64,000 bases of DNA from Sycobia sp. Sy_11 (taxonomy: Eukaryota; Arthropoda; Insecta; Hymenoptera; Epichrysomallidae): NCBI GenBank assembly GCA_018907035.1, contig JACCIC010000187.1:62001-126000 (forward strand). Reading direction: 5' to 3'. Shown one piece after another: positions 23,948 to 35,600 of this stretch. The notes beneath the pieces were generated by a model. It did not search any database, was not told where the DNA came from, and was given only the letters and a program-made list of their open reading frames with translations. Positions within the stretch are counted from its first letter, which is position 1. Each line of letters starts with the position of its first letter. The position numbers and the translations under genes are program-made.

Positions 23948-24176
23948 TATCTGCGGCCCCCGTGCCGCACGCGAGTAAAAATATATATATATATATATGT
24001 ACGCGAGCGCTCGAACGGGAGCAATGAAAGAGCGAGAAAGAGATAGGGAAAAGGAAAAATGTGCGTGTGTGTGTGTGTACAGCAGAGAAGAGAGGGTTAG
24101 TCGGCGCACTCGTCACACCTTGGACGTGCAATATAATACGCGTAATTGGGTTGGACGATGGCTTCCTATTAAACGC

Positions 24177-24215
<39 letters not shown>

Positions 24216-24664
24216 GGGCCCAGCGCTCGCTCGTCTCTGTTCGCGGCGATTGTTCCCCTGCGTCGGCTTTTTTATTTTCTTATATTAAAATTAAATAAGC
24301 CTCAGATCTGCGCGCGGCGATAATACGCAATGGCGATGTGCGGCTAAAAAAAGACGTCGAGCGTTCGCCCCGGTCGATTAACTTAATTTGCTGTGAGATG
24401 ATGAGGTATTTGAATTATAAGAGTTTTCGCATCAATTACTCTCTGACTTTCTGCCCTTCTCCCCCCCCCCCTCTTTCTCTCCACTGTGTAGCTATATAGT
24501 GTTTATATTTTCTTATATTTATAATACTTTATAGAAGTTTATATATTAACGATACATCTAATATGTATATATATACACATACATACATCAACCTGTTTTT
24601 CATATTGTGTAAATTATTTTACTCTTTTTGTATTCAAGATTACATATTTCGCGCTCTCTCTCGC

Positions 24665-24696
<32 letters not shown>

Positions 24697-24985
24697 GCTC
24701 TCTTTCCACTCTCTGTCACTCTCTCTCTCTCTCTCTCTCACTCTCGCACTTATATATTTGTACTTTTATAATTTATGCAAATAATCTTAATTAATTGTTA
24801 TTACATCTCTACAAATTATATATTTATATAACTTCAGTGCACATTCGCTTATATTTGCTATATTATTTGCAAACAGTTACAAATACGGAGAGATTTCAAA
24901 TCAATAATAATCAATCTATATACCATATTCGTTATTTGTTATTTAATAGATTACAATTGTATTATATATATAATAGATGTTACAA

Positions 24986-25025
<40 letters not shown>

Positions 25026-26968
25026 TCTCGATGTCTAATCAGTCCATTTAAACGAAAAAGAATACATATTAATTTTTCAATTTATAAAAAGAGTATTACT
25101 TAATTTCATTATTGAACAGAAATTTCATTACCGATTATAAACATTTTACAACTATCAAATTTCCAATATATAATTTTATGGCTTCAATTGGTATAAGTTT
25201 GTATACATATGTACATGAAAAATTAAAACCAAATACACATAAATACAACTAAAATCCTTAAATCTCTGATATGTTACTTGTTAAAAAGTTGATGAAGCAA
25301 AAATTCATAAAGCTAGATATACGCTTAACGAAAACTAATTTAATGTTAATAATAAAATCATTTCAATCAATTTTATTTGAAGCGATCGCCCAGGGCCCCA
25401 CATTTCAGAAAATCCTGTGCTTTATGTAAATTGTTTTTTTACCTAAACAGTAGACAAATTCAAAATTTGTACAGAATTTATGTATTATGCAGATATTATT
25501 AAATGATCTTGTTCACATCTCGATGTATTTCGCTTTTGTCGGCCCAAGCCTAACGAGGCAAGTTTTTTTGAAGAATTTTTACGCTGCGAATTGAGATCTA
25601 ATCTGCAAATTAATATTTTGGGCGTTATGTTAGGATATTTTAACAATGAAAGAGCAAAAATAGCATTTTCGAAAAATATACAAAAAGCTTAAAACTTATA
25701 CCAACATAATGAATATTTTAACGAAAAAAAAATATATATGTATATATATATTTTGACCAAAGAAACAGACGTCGAATTTTTTCATTTGTTTATCATTCCT
25801 TAGCCTTTCTATAAAAAGGCTGAAAAACATCTGTATAAAAGACGGTGTCTATGAATGAGCCCCGTGCTATGCCTCGATCTCCAGACTCTTAATGTCAGCT
25901 CTGAATCTAATTATCAATTGTCGTCACCAATCTTATCTGAAATTAATTAATATGACAGTCAAACAATTAAATTTAAAAAATATATACAAAACTGATCATA
26001 TTTTATTATTCTAGTATTTGGCATCTATCGCAGCAGAAGAGCAAATAGAGGGGGTTTTTTCGGAAAAGCTCACAAGTCCAGGATACCATTTGATAAAAGC
26101 CATTCCGAAGGGAGCAACGTCCATTAATGTTACCGAGTTAACCCGATCCAAGAATTTTTTAGGTAGGCAAGGGTATATATAAAACATGTAGAATAACAAA
26201 ATAAGCGTATTTAAATTATTAATAAAAAAAAAATAATCGTCTGTATTGTAATTAATTTTAACGTATAACATTCAAAATTCCATTTAAGGAGATGCTTACA
26301 GTAAACTCTAAGGTGGCTCTCGCTTTACAAAAAAAAAAAGAAAGAAAAGAAAAGATTATAAAAAAACTTACGAAGATATTTAGAATAAACAAAAGATCAA
26401 ACTAATTCTCTGCTAATTTTTTAATAGAAAATCAACAATTCATTCATGAAAATTATTATTTTGATAGTATATTTCATTTAATATTAACTTTATCCAATCC
26501 TTTTTTCACCTTTATAGTAATAACATCGTCATTTCGTTTATATACCTTGTACTCTCTTTCTGATCGAATAAATCAAAGAAATACTAGCGTATGTTCCAAG
26601 ATATCAATCATTTTAACTACTTTGTATATATTTTTCCGATTCGTTATAGTTTTTAAATTTATATTTTTAAATAGTTGCACTAACCATTTCTATTACAAAT
26701 CATCGAATTAGTAAGTTTATTTCGAAGAAAAGACAAATGCATTATATATATATGTATCAGCTACATAACACTGGAGAATCATTATTGTGCTTAGACTTCG
26801 TAGGCCAGAGCCTAGGGAAACGTGAAAAATTGAAATGACAATGTTTTCGTTACAAAAAAAGGCAAAAAATTGTTTTCAATTTGAATTGCATGAATTTCGC
26901 TAAATAAAGATGTTTCAATTTCTAATACGTTCGAACGCGTGACGCGGAGAAACTAACAAGTTGGTGTA

Positions 26969-27024
<56 letters not shown>

Positions 27025-30000
27025 CGTTTTAGATTAAAACTCTTTACCTACGAGAATTGGTTAAGATCTAGATAAGTGGAACCTATTATGTATTGTAGTA
27101 TTTGTGCGAAATCAAAAGTTTTCATTTAGTTTATTGCATGTTTTGAAGAGGGAATTAAGATAAAATATTACGTTCACTGATGATTGATTTATGTTCCTCT
27201 ATTTATATTAATTTATAAACTATGATTTAAATTCAAAAAATATACTTTACTGGAGGTTAAATCAGATCTATTAAAAACAAATTTTTTGCTCAAACAACCA
27301 AATGCATATTTCATTCGTTGATAATGACAGGTACAACTGATTGTGAGTTAATCTGAAAAATGTAAGACTTTTTGCCTAATTACATAAATTATAACTATGA
27401 ACGTTAAGTAACGTGAATTATGCATTATAACTTTAGTTAGTTATTTTAACAAAATCTTTTATTATACCAACGATATTTTCTAAATATATATCATGCTGGA
27501 TTTCATAATACCATCATATCGTCCATATAGTCTCATTCTCTTGCCAATTTTCATTTTTACCAACAGCATATAGATCTATTAGATTCAGATTAATTAAATA
27601 ATTAAAAATTGAAAGGATGATTTTTTGTTTTTAGCTGTTAGACTGCACAATGGAAAGTATTTATTCAATGGAAATTATATAATCAATGGCTCAAGTAACT
27701 ATAAAGGAGCTGGCACAACCTTTACATATGTAAGACGTAAAGAACCTATTCCAGAATCATTTTATGCACCTGGGCCATTAAATACATCTATAGATGTAAT
27801 GGTGAGGATATATTTTAATAGTTGATACATAAAAAAATCTTATAATATAAAAAATAAGAACTTTTAAATAATATTTACTTCTTGATGAAAAAATATAATT
27901 CAATAAAGATGTTCGAAAGAGCGACATACAAAATAAGCAATTTTCACCCATCAAAGCAGAAGAAAATAAACACTATATTTCTTTTTCTGGAAGTTAACGG
28001 AAAGCTAGTCAAAACTATTTCTCTTTATAGGACGAAAAAAAAATTTATTTGTACAAAAACTATACATCATTGAAACTGATAAATATTTTTATCGGTCTTA
28101 CAGCCTTTATAAAATATTATAATTATAATTATAGTGGCAGACAGGTTGTTCTTGTTAATAATCGTCAACGTAGAATCTGAAATATAGAAAGCACGACTAA
28201 CAACTAATAAAAATACAAATTGTAAATATGCTATTGTTAGCAAAGGATAATACGACTGCCCTCACTACCTAAATTCTACCGAATTAATGTACTTGCATTG
28301 TTTAACGTTTCGAGCCGCTTCGGCTTCTCTGCAAGGACTGAACTAAAATCTAATAACTGAACTCTCATATATTTTACCCACCCCCATCCCCGCTCAACGT
28401 TAAATCTAAAATATAAAATTATATTAATAAATAATGATAAGTATTATCTAATTTACTCGATCCCATGACATTAAATTCACATTATTGAAATTTCTTCAAA
28501 TATGAATATTTTCAAGACTTTACCTCTTATATTGATTTTTCATATCCTTTACAGGATATTTATATGTGCAAAATTGAATGAATGCATCGACAAATCTAAG
28601 CAATGCTTTGTTAGACTGCATGTAACATTCGGACTTCGCAAACTCTATAACCAATGTTCTTCAACATCAATGTTCACGGATAATTGATCAACGAGTGAAA
28701 CGTTAGGCTTAGAGTTGACAAAAAGGTCCTTAAATTTTGCTCGCTTTATGTAGATTTCTCTTGTTAAATGCTTCAAAAGTTATTAAACTATCGAATTTAT
28801 AAATTCTTCTCATCATATTTATGAAACCTTATCTCGAGCCTTTTGGGCTGCGTGTCTCGATTAATTCTTTGAGTATGCAATATAATTCAGATATCAGCTC
28901 TATGATTCCAAGTTAGCTACCGTTGCAAGGAGACCTGAATACTTCGTTCGTAAATAATAATCCTCGTTCTGTTAAGAAACGGATCGCTTCAACGACACGC
29001 TTCAAGATCGTAGTACAGTACTTCCTTCAATTTCTATCGTACACCAATGGATTTTGCATCGACGAACTCCTTAATTTATAATCAAGATACATCATACAAT
29101 GACGATGCTCGTTACTATTCACGAAAGCAAATTAATTCATCGATTTTATTCTAGTTCGAGATACCGATCTTTAGAAAAGTCTCGTCTTGATCGTCTGAAA
29201 ATATTTTACATCGAAAACAATGAACTGTGCCAACAGACGGGGAAGAAATCAGTCGAATTCTTTCACATTGTTCGCCATTTTGCTATTGACGTTGAAGTTA
29301 TTTTGCTAAAAAATACCTATTTTGATTTTTAAAAAATCTTTTTAACGTTTCAAAATTTGACTGGTTACTTTGGAAGTATTTGAATCCCTTTTCTAAATAC
29401 GTTTCACGCTCAAATTTGCTTTGATTTAATTTTGGAGGCCACAGAGCTGGATCTTGATAAAATGTACATATATGAGAATGCATGTTTTAAACTTAATTTT
29501 AATTTTCAGTTATAATTGTTATCTTTATTAAGCTTCATATTAGTCAAGAAAACATACACCAACGTTACTAACTTTTTAAAATGCAAACAAAACGTTAACG
29601 AATTAATATATTAAAAAATATTTATTGTTAGACATTCGAACTAACTATTCTAGTTTTTGTCTATTTTAATTTAAGTAAAATAGGTACTTGACATTAATAA
29701 AATTACATATAATAATAATGAAATTCTATTTTAGAAAATTTATGAAAAAATTTTTTCCACTTGATAATTATATAATTCTATAAGTATCCGCGTTTCTGTG
29801 TAATAAAGAAGGCTCATTGGTCGCTGAAGTTAATCCATTTAAATTATTATTCGTTTTTTTTACTAATATGGATGCTACTTTCACCCGCTTCAGTTTCTTG
29901 ACAATGTGCTGGGGAATTGCTGGATGTAAAAAAATCTGTCAGTTTAGGAAGCTTTCGGATCTCCTCTTCGTTTATCATTAAAAATTTTCTTTTCTGTGTA

Positions 30001-30531
30001 CCGCTTAAATAATAATATTCTAAATAATTTTACCGTGATTTTCTTCTTTTTTTTCTTTGTAAATTCAAAATATAAACTGCCATGTGCTGTAATACATATG
30101 TTAGTGTGGCTCTTTCTTGTCGCGCTAATCTAATTACATCTTTTTCAGCGTAAACCAAATAACGCTAAGATGTGCATTTGATTTGATCCACGAAACATGC
30201 CGATCGTTCATACTGATAATAAACTGATAATACTTGTCAGTTTTACAAACAAACTGAGTTCAAAATATTATACGTAAAGATTTATTAGAAATAAGATAAA
30301 TAAGGCACAAAAATTATGAAAATAAGTTTTATTTTAATTCACCTAAATTATATTACTATTTCTGTCGTGATTTTTGGTAGTATATTTATAGTAGTAGATG
30401 GGGGCTTCCTAGCATTGGGGGCCTGCTGGTTCTTTAGCAGCATCTAGCCCCCCCCCCTTGACCAGGCACTGCAGATAGTACATTATTATATTTTAAATAT
30501 AATTTTTAAATTTAAAGACGCAATCTCAAAA

Positions 30532-30565
<34 letters not shown>

Positions 30566-31533
30566 TGTTCACTCTTTATTTATTTTTTTCACTAATTATT
30601 CTTGATTCACATAAGTGTTATTAATTTAAAAAATAAATTTATAAGGGATGAGTTAAAATTATCTTTTAAAGAATGTAAAGATTGTTGAAGTATCTAATAT
30701 CGAAATATAATAAACAATACTTTGAATATTCAAATATTTAAATACTTTTGCAGTTAGTGTATCAGAAACCCGAGCCACAAATATTTTTCGAGTATAAACT
30801 TCCCAAAAATATTACGAAATCAATCCATGCTGTTCAAAATTCAGGTAATTGGAAGAATATATTAACATAATATTCATATTATATGCTTGTAATAATAACA
30901 CAAATAATATTTTTAGTTATCAATGTTACATCTGCAAAGCCAGTTACACGGTAAATAGAAAAAAAATTATGTCAAAGATTTTAATCCCATTGTAAAAGTA
31001 ATTTTATAGGTCAATTAAAAAGTTTTACGATATTTTTAGCATGGCTTCTGACGCTATTATGCTGGGGGATGAAATAGCTTCGATTACTGCAAAACCAGTG
31101 AAAAAAAAGAGATACACTTGGAAAGCTATAGGTTTTACTAGATGCAGTAAGCCGTGCGGCGGGGGTAAGGCTATAATTATTAAGTCAATTATTATTTCTA
31201 AATTAAATTCAATTCATTCACCGACAATATTCATACTATTGAATAATATATTGTTTGGCTATATTAATATCAGAAGCATTAAAAGATGAATAGGCTGAAA
31301 AGAGTTTTATTCGGTTTTATGTTACATTATAAGTGGAACTATCGGACTATCACAATATGATGAGAGAGTGCGAAAAACAAGAGCCTGGTTCCAAAAATTA
31401 AAACTACGTGTACCTTATTAATCTGAAATTCTCACTCCAATTGTTTTCTAAAAAATATTAAAACTTCTATGTTTATAGATATATAAATTTTAGCTTAAAA
31501 GATTGATTTAGACTGTTTCTATAAATTTTTTTC

Positions 31534-31595
<62 letters not shown>

Positions 31596-32571
31596 CTCAT
31601 GCCTCATTCTCTGCCGGTCAAATACAGCAAGCGACTCGCAGATTCGCACGACAGATGCGCCAGCAATGGCACTTTAATTTTGTCATTTTGTCAAATAGGA
31701 TTCCAATCGAAGCTATACATATGCATCCGTCAGCGCAACCAAAAGCACGTGCCCGACAAACGATGCAAGCGTTCGCCGAAGCCACAAGTCGTTATCGTGC
31801 GCTGCAACAGCGGCAGTTGCGCGGCAAGGTAAGTGTACGCGGTGGATTTTCAATTACAGTGGAGCTCGGCTTTTAATTCAAATTAATCGGCAATGAAGTA
31901 TAAAGCGTTTTTTCCTCCCCAAAACATATTCCTCCTCAATAATATATTTAGGCTCCTTATTTTTTTGTTTACGACATTAACTGTAAAAAAATCACTCACC
32001 CACACAAACACAAACAAAAAAAAAACCCACAGATGGCAAGAAGGACCGTGGAGCATGTGCTCGGTCACGTGCGGCAACGGCACCCGTACTCGCGAGCTCC
32101 AGTGCATCGAAGAAATGCCAGACAATCTTCAAAGACGCGTCGACGGTAGCCAGTGCGCCAATGCGCCCCCTTATCCGGCCGCATTGAAGGAGGCCTGCGT
32201 CATGCCCGATTGTAAAATTTACGCCACCACCACGACGGCGATCTCGATCACCAGCCCGAGGAGCCCCACGACGAACGGCGGCGGCGGCCTCGCGACGAGA
32301 AGGCGGCATCACGCCCATCCGCCACGCTGGATAATGGAGGATTGGTCACCGGTAATATTAAAACGCGCTGTTCCTAGTATAGGAATGTAGAATATAATTC
32401 CTAAAGGTTTTGCCTATTTATACATATATGGGCAAATTCAATATGTGCAAAAAAAATTCAAATAGTTAGCACAGCAAGGACTCGCTTATTATTGGAATCA
32501 CAACAAAGATCGTATAAAAAGTCTATGGTAAAAAATATGAAACTCGTATGAAATTGGATTGATTCGTATTT

Positions 32572-32630
<59 letters not shown>

Positions 32631-35600
32631 GAGAGTGGTTCAGTAAGTACTCGTGTTTGAAAACAGAGGACGTTCCTTAGGGAAGCTAGTGTTATTATCG
32701 TGTGCTACCATCTATCAAACGACGCCAAAACAAATTTCAGACTGATTGATAGTAATATTTTACATGATTAGTTTTGACTGTGAAAAAATTGTCGGTCCGA
32801 TGAGTGCCGCGACTGCTCACGGTAGACAACAAGCGGAAGCGGCTGTTAACTTCGAAGCAGTGTTTGGAACAATTTAAGTGTGATCCGAAGGACTTTTTGC
32901 GTCGAGTTGTCACCGTTGATGAAACCTGGATTCATCGTTACACACTAGAAACTAAGCTACAACCAAAACAATATTTTCTCGCGAATCAAAACAAGGTTTC
33001 TCGCGGTGAATCTGTTCCAAAGAAGGCGAAGACGGTCTCATCGACCGGAAAGGTCATGGCAGCGAATTTTTGGAATGCGAAGGGCATTATCCTGATAGAC
33101 TTTTTAGAGAACTTTTTAAAAACGATCACTGGACAATACAACAGTGAGTTATTGGACCGCTTTGACAAAAAATTAAAGGAGACACGGCGACATTTGGTGA
33201 AAAAAAGGTATTGTTTCATCACGATAACGCACCAGCACATTCATCTGGAATTATCGCCATTAAACTGGCATGAATTGCGTTATCAATTTCTGCCGCACCC
33301 CCCGTATTCACCCGATCTGGCTCCCTGCGACTTCTTCTTGTTTCCTAACATGAAGAAATGACTCGTGGAAAAAAAATTTTGCTCAAACGAGGAAGTCATC
33401 ATCGAGAGGCTTATTTTGGAGACTTCGAAGAATCCTTTTTTTAGAGGGGTTAAAAAATTGCCAGAACGTTGGAAGAAGTGTATCATTCTAAAAGGGCACT
33501 ATGTTGAAAAATAAAAAAAAAATTTTTTGAAAAAATGGTGTCTTCAACACGGGTACTTACTGAACCGACCTCATATATACAAATTGATTTGAAATATTAA
33601 GCATTACTATAGATACTATGTTAGAATGATTTTTTCAAAATTTACCGTTCATTTTTATTTAAAATAGAAATTAGTTTTAAATATTCCGACTAATTAAATC
33701 CTGACAATTTACTTTCTCAATTGCTACAAATTTCGATGATATATCAGAGCTTTCCTAAAGCGTGCTCTTCACTTTAAACATTCCTAATGTACACTTGTAA
33801 AAAATTTTCGCATTTCTTTATGGGTCCGTCATTATCTCGAAGCACGTTTATTTTTCTTAGCCGAGCTTCTCCATTTATTTCTATAGAATTCGTAGAGAAG
33901 TGTCGTGTTAACGTATTTAGATAAATTGCGCGCATCAAGAAGTTATAATCATAGAAATAAATGTTTATCGGCCTATATTTTTATAAATATTTATTATTTT
34001 AAATTTGACAAACGCAATATCTAGATTATAAATTTACACGAATGATACGACGTTATCTCTTCTTGAGAATGCTTTTCGATTTCTGAAATTCTGAAAAATG
34101 TTACTTTGCAATAGTGTTCAGCAAGTTGTGGCGTTGGCGTGAGAAAAAGGAATGTCACCTGCGCTACCGCGGAAAAACATTGCAATTCGAAGGAGAAACC
34201 GGCTACGGAAGAGCTATGCAATCTTGGCGCGTGTAAAAGCAAATCCATTATGGAAAATGAAATTCCGGAAGCGCTCACGGACCCGTCGTGGCTGTACAGC
34301 ACATGGCCGGAAAAGGTATACTGGACCACGAGGACTTATAATTATTATAATCCCGTTTATGCAGATCGTAGAATTATACAGTTGTAAGATAATTAATATT
34401 TGGTTGTTTTTTGTTGTTTTTGCATGTATTTTAAATATATTCCAGTGCTCAGCCGAATGTGGAACGGGGGTACTATCGCGTCGACTTTATTGTGAAAACT
34501 ATGAGAAATGTGACGACAACTTCATGCCTACATTAAACAGAACTTGCTTCAGTAGTGATACATGTGGTCGGTGGTTCATTGGTCCTTGGACTCAGGTACA
34601 ATGTTTCTTATATAATATAGAGATAATAGATTGGCAAAAATTATTTTCTACGATACAAATTTATACGCATTGCTATAATTTGTTTGTTTTTTTTTTTTAT
34701 ATCAGTGTTCCTCTTCGTGTGATATCGGAATCAAAACACGAGAAGTCGCTTGCATTTCAAGGTTCTTAGGACATTTAAAAGTAGTCAATAATAATAATTG
34801 CAATGGGAAGATGCCGGATACCACAGCAGGATGTAGGGGTCCTCCATGCAAAGCAACATGGTTCATGTCAGATTGGTCCAATGTAATAATTTTATTCGAA
34901 CTTTATCTTATATTTTTAAGAAACTATAAGATTTGAGGGTTTCATTTTCGATTTTCTGTAAAGTTATAAATACGATATTTTTTCTTTCAAAAGCTAGATA
35001 CTTACGAAAACATATTACTATCAATCTTCCGAATTTCACCCCAATGTAGTCCTAGAAGAATACAAGGGGATGTACATTTTAATAATCGATTTAATGATAT
35101 AAAACACTACTGCTGATACAATTTTTATTCAGAATGATCGCTTAAACAAATTGCGAAACGGTGAATTGCATATATATAGTAATTTATTAACTTTAAAGCA
35201 AATAGCGTTGAGAGTATTGAAAATTCTGAATAATAATGATAATAATACGACAAATAATGAATAAAATAAAATTGGATAATACCTCATTTTAAACTAATGT
35301 AATTCCATGCCTTGTATAGATTATATTGTTCTTGTAAACTCCTTGCAGTGTTCTCATATCTGTGGAGGTGGTATTCAAGAAAGGAAGGTCCGATGCATTG
35401 GACCTGACGGCGTGCCGGTAAACGCGGGCGAACGAGAATGCGAGGAAGAGATAAGACCGGTGAGCAAAAGAAATTGCAACGAAAGCCCATGCAGAAAGTC
35501 CGATATCGACAGATTGAATGTTGAAAATAAGGAAAACGAAAATATGGGTAAGGACTTTTTAGAGGATTTTTTATGGTCGTCGTTATATTCTTTTTAAGAG

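Larger units (their letters stand above)
17066..26014. other. long intron 1 of ADAMTS-like gene
   Basis: This intron is nearly 9 kb and I found no further exon in it. It carries many simple repeats: (CA)n 18929-19023, (TA)n 20754-20799, (TA)n 21651-21696, (CT)n about 21836-21900, (TA)n 23879-23945, (CT)n about 24180-24212 and 24988-25028, plus a possible hAT-like fragment at 20082-20439. GC-richer patches at about 17800-18130 and 23450-23850 could be regulatory or alternative first exons; neither shows a convincing coding frame. Confidence 0.55.
27802..30753. other. intron with dispersed repeat copy C
   Basis: This intron of about 2.95 kb contains the dispersed repeat at 28078-28240 with its hairpin at 28307-28335, a poly-C/G patch near 30410-30460 and (CT)n at 30533-30563. 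Short open frames at 28502-28687 and 29099-29332 lack domains and are not called. Confidence 0.55.
32352..34114. other. intron holding a mariner insertion
   Basis: Besides (TA)n at 32575-32629 and the mariner at 32630-33573, the remainder is AT-rich and shows no exon. Confidence 0.6.

Noticed and set aside
25380..25430. CCCAGGGCCCCACATTTC as a hAT or other transposon end
   Set aside because: No matching inverted end or target duplication was found nearby.
31893..32032. Upstream extension of the second TSR exon
   Set aside because: The frame is open to 31893, but the upstream part is AT-rich and hydrophobic. The CCCACAG acceptor at 32026-32032 and phase matching set the exon start at 32033.
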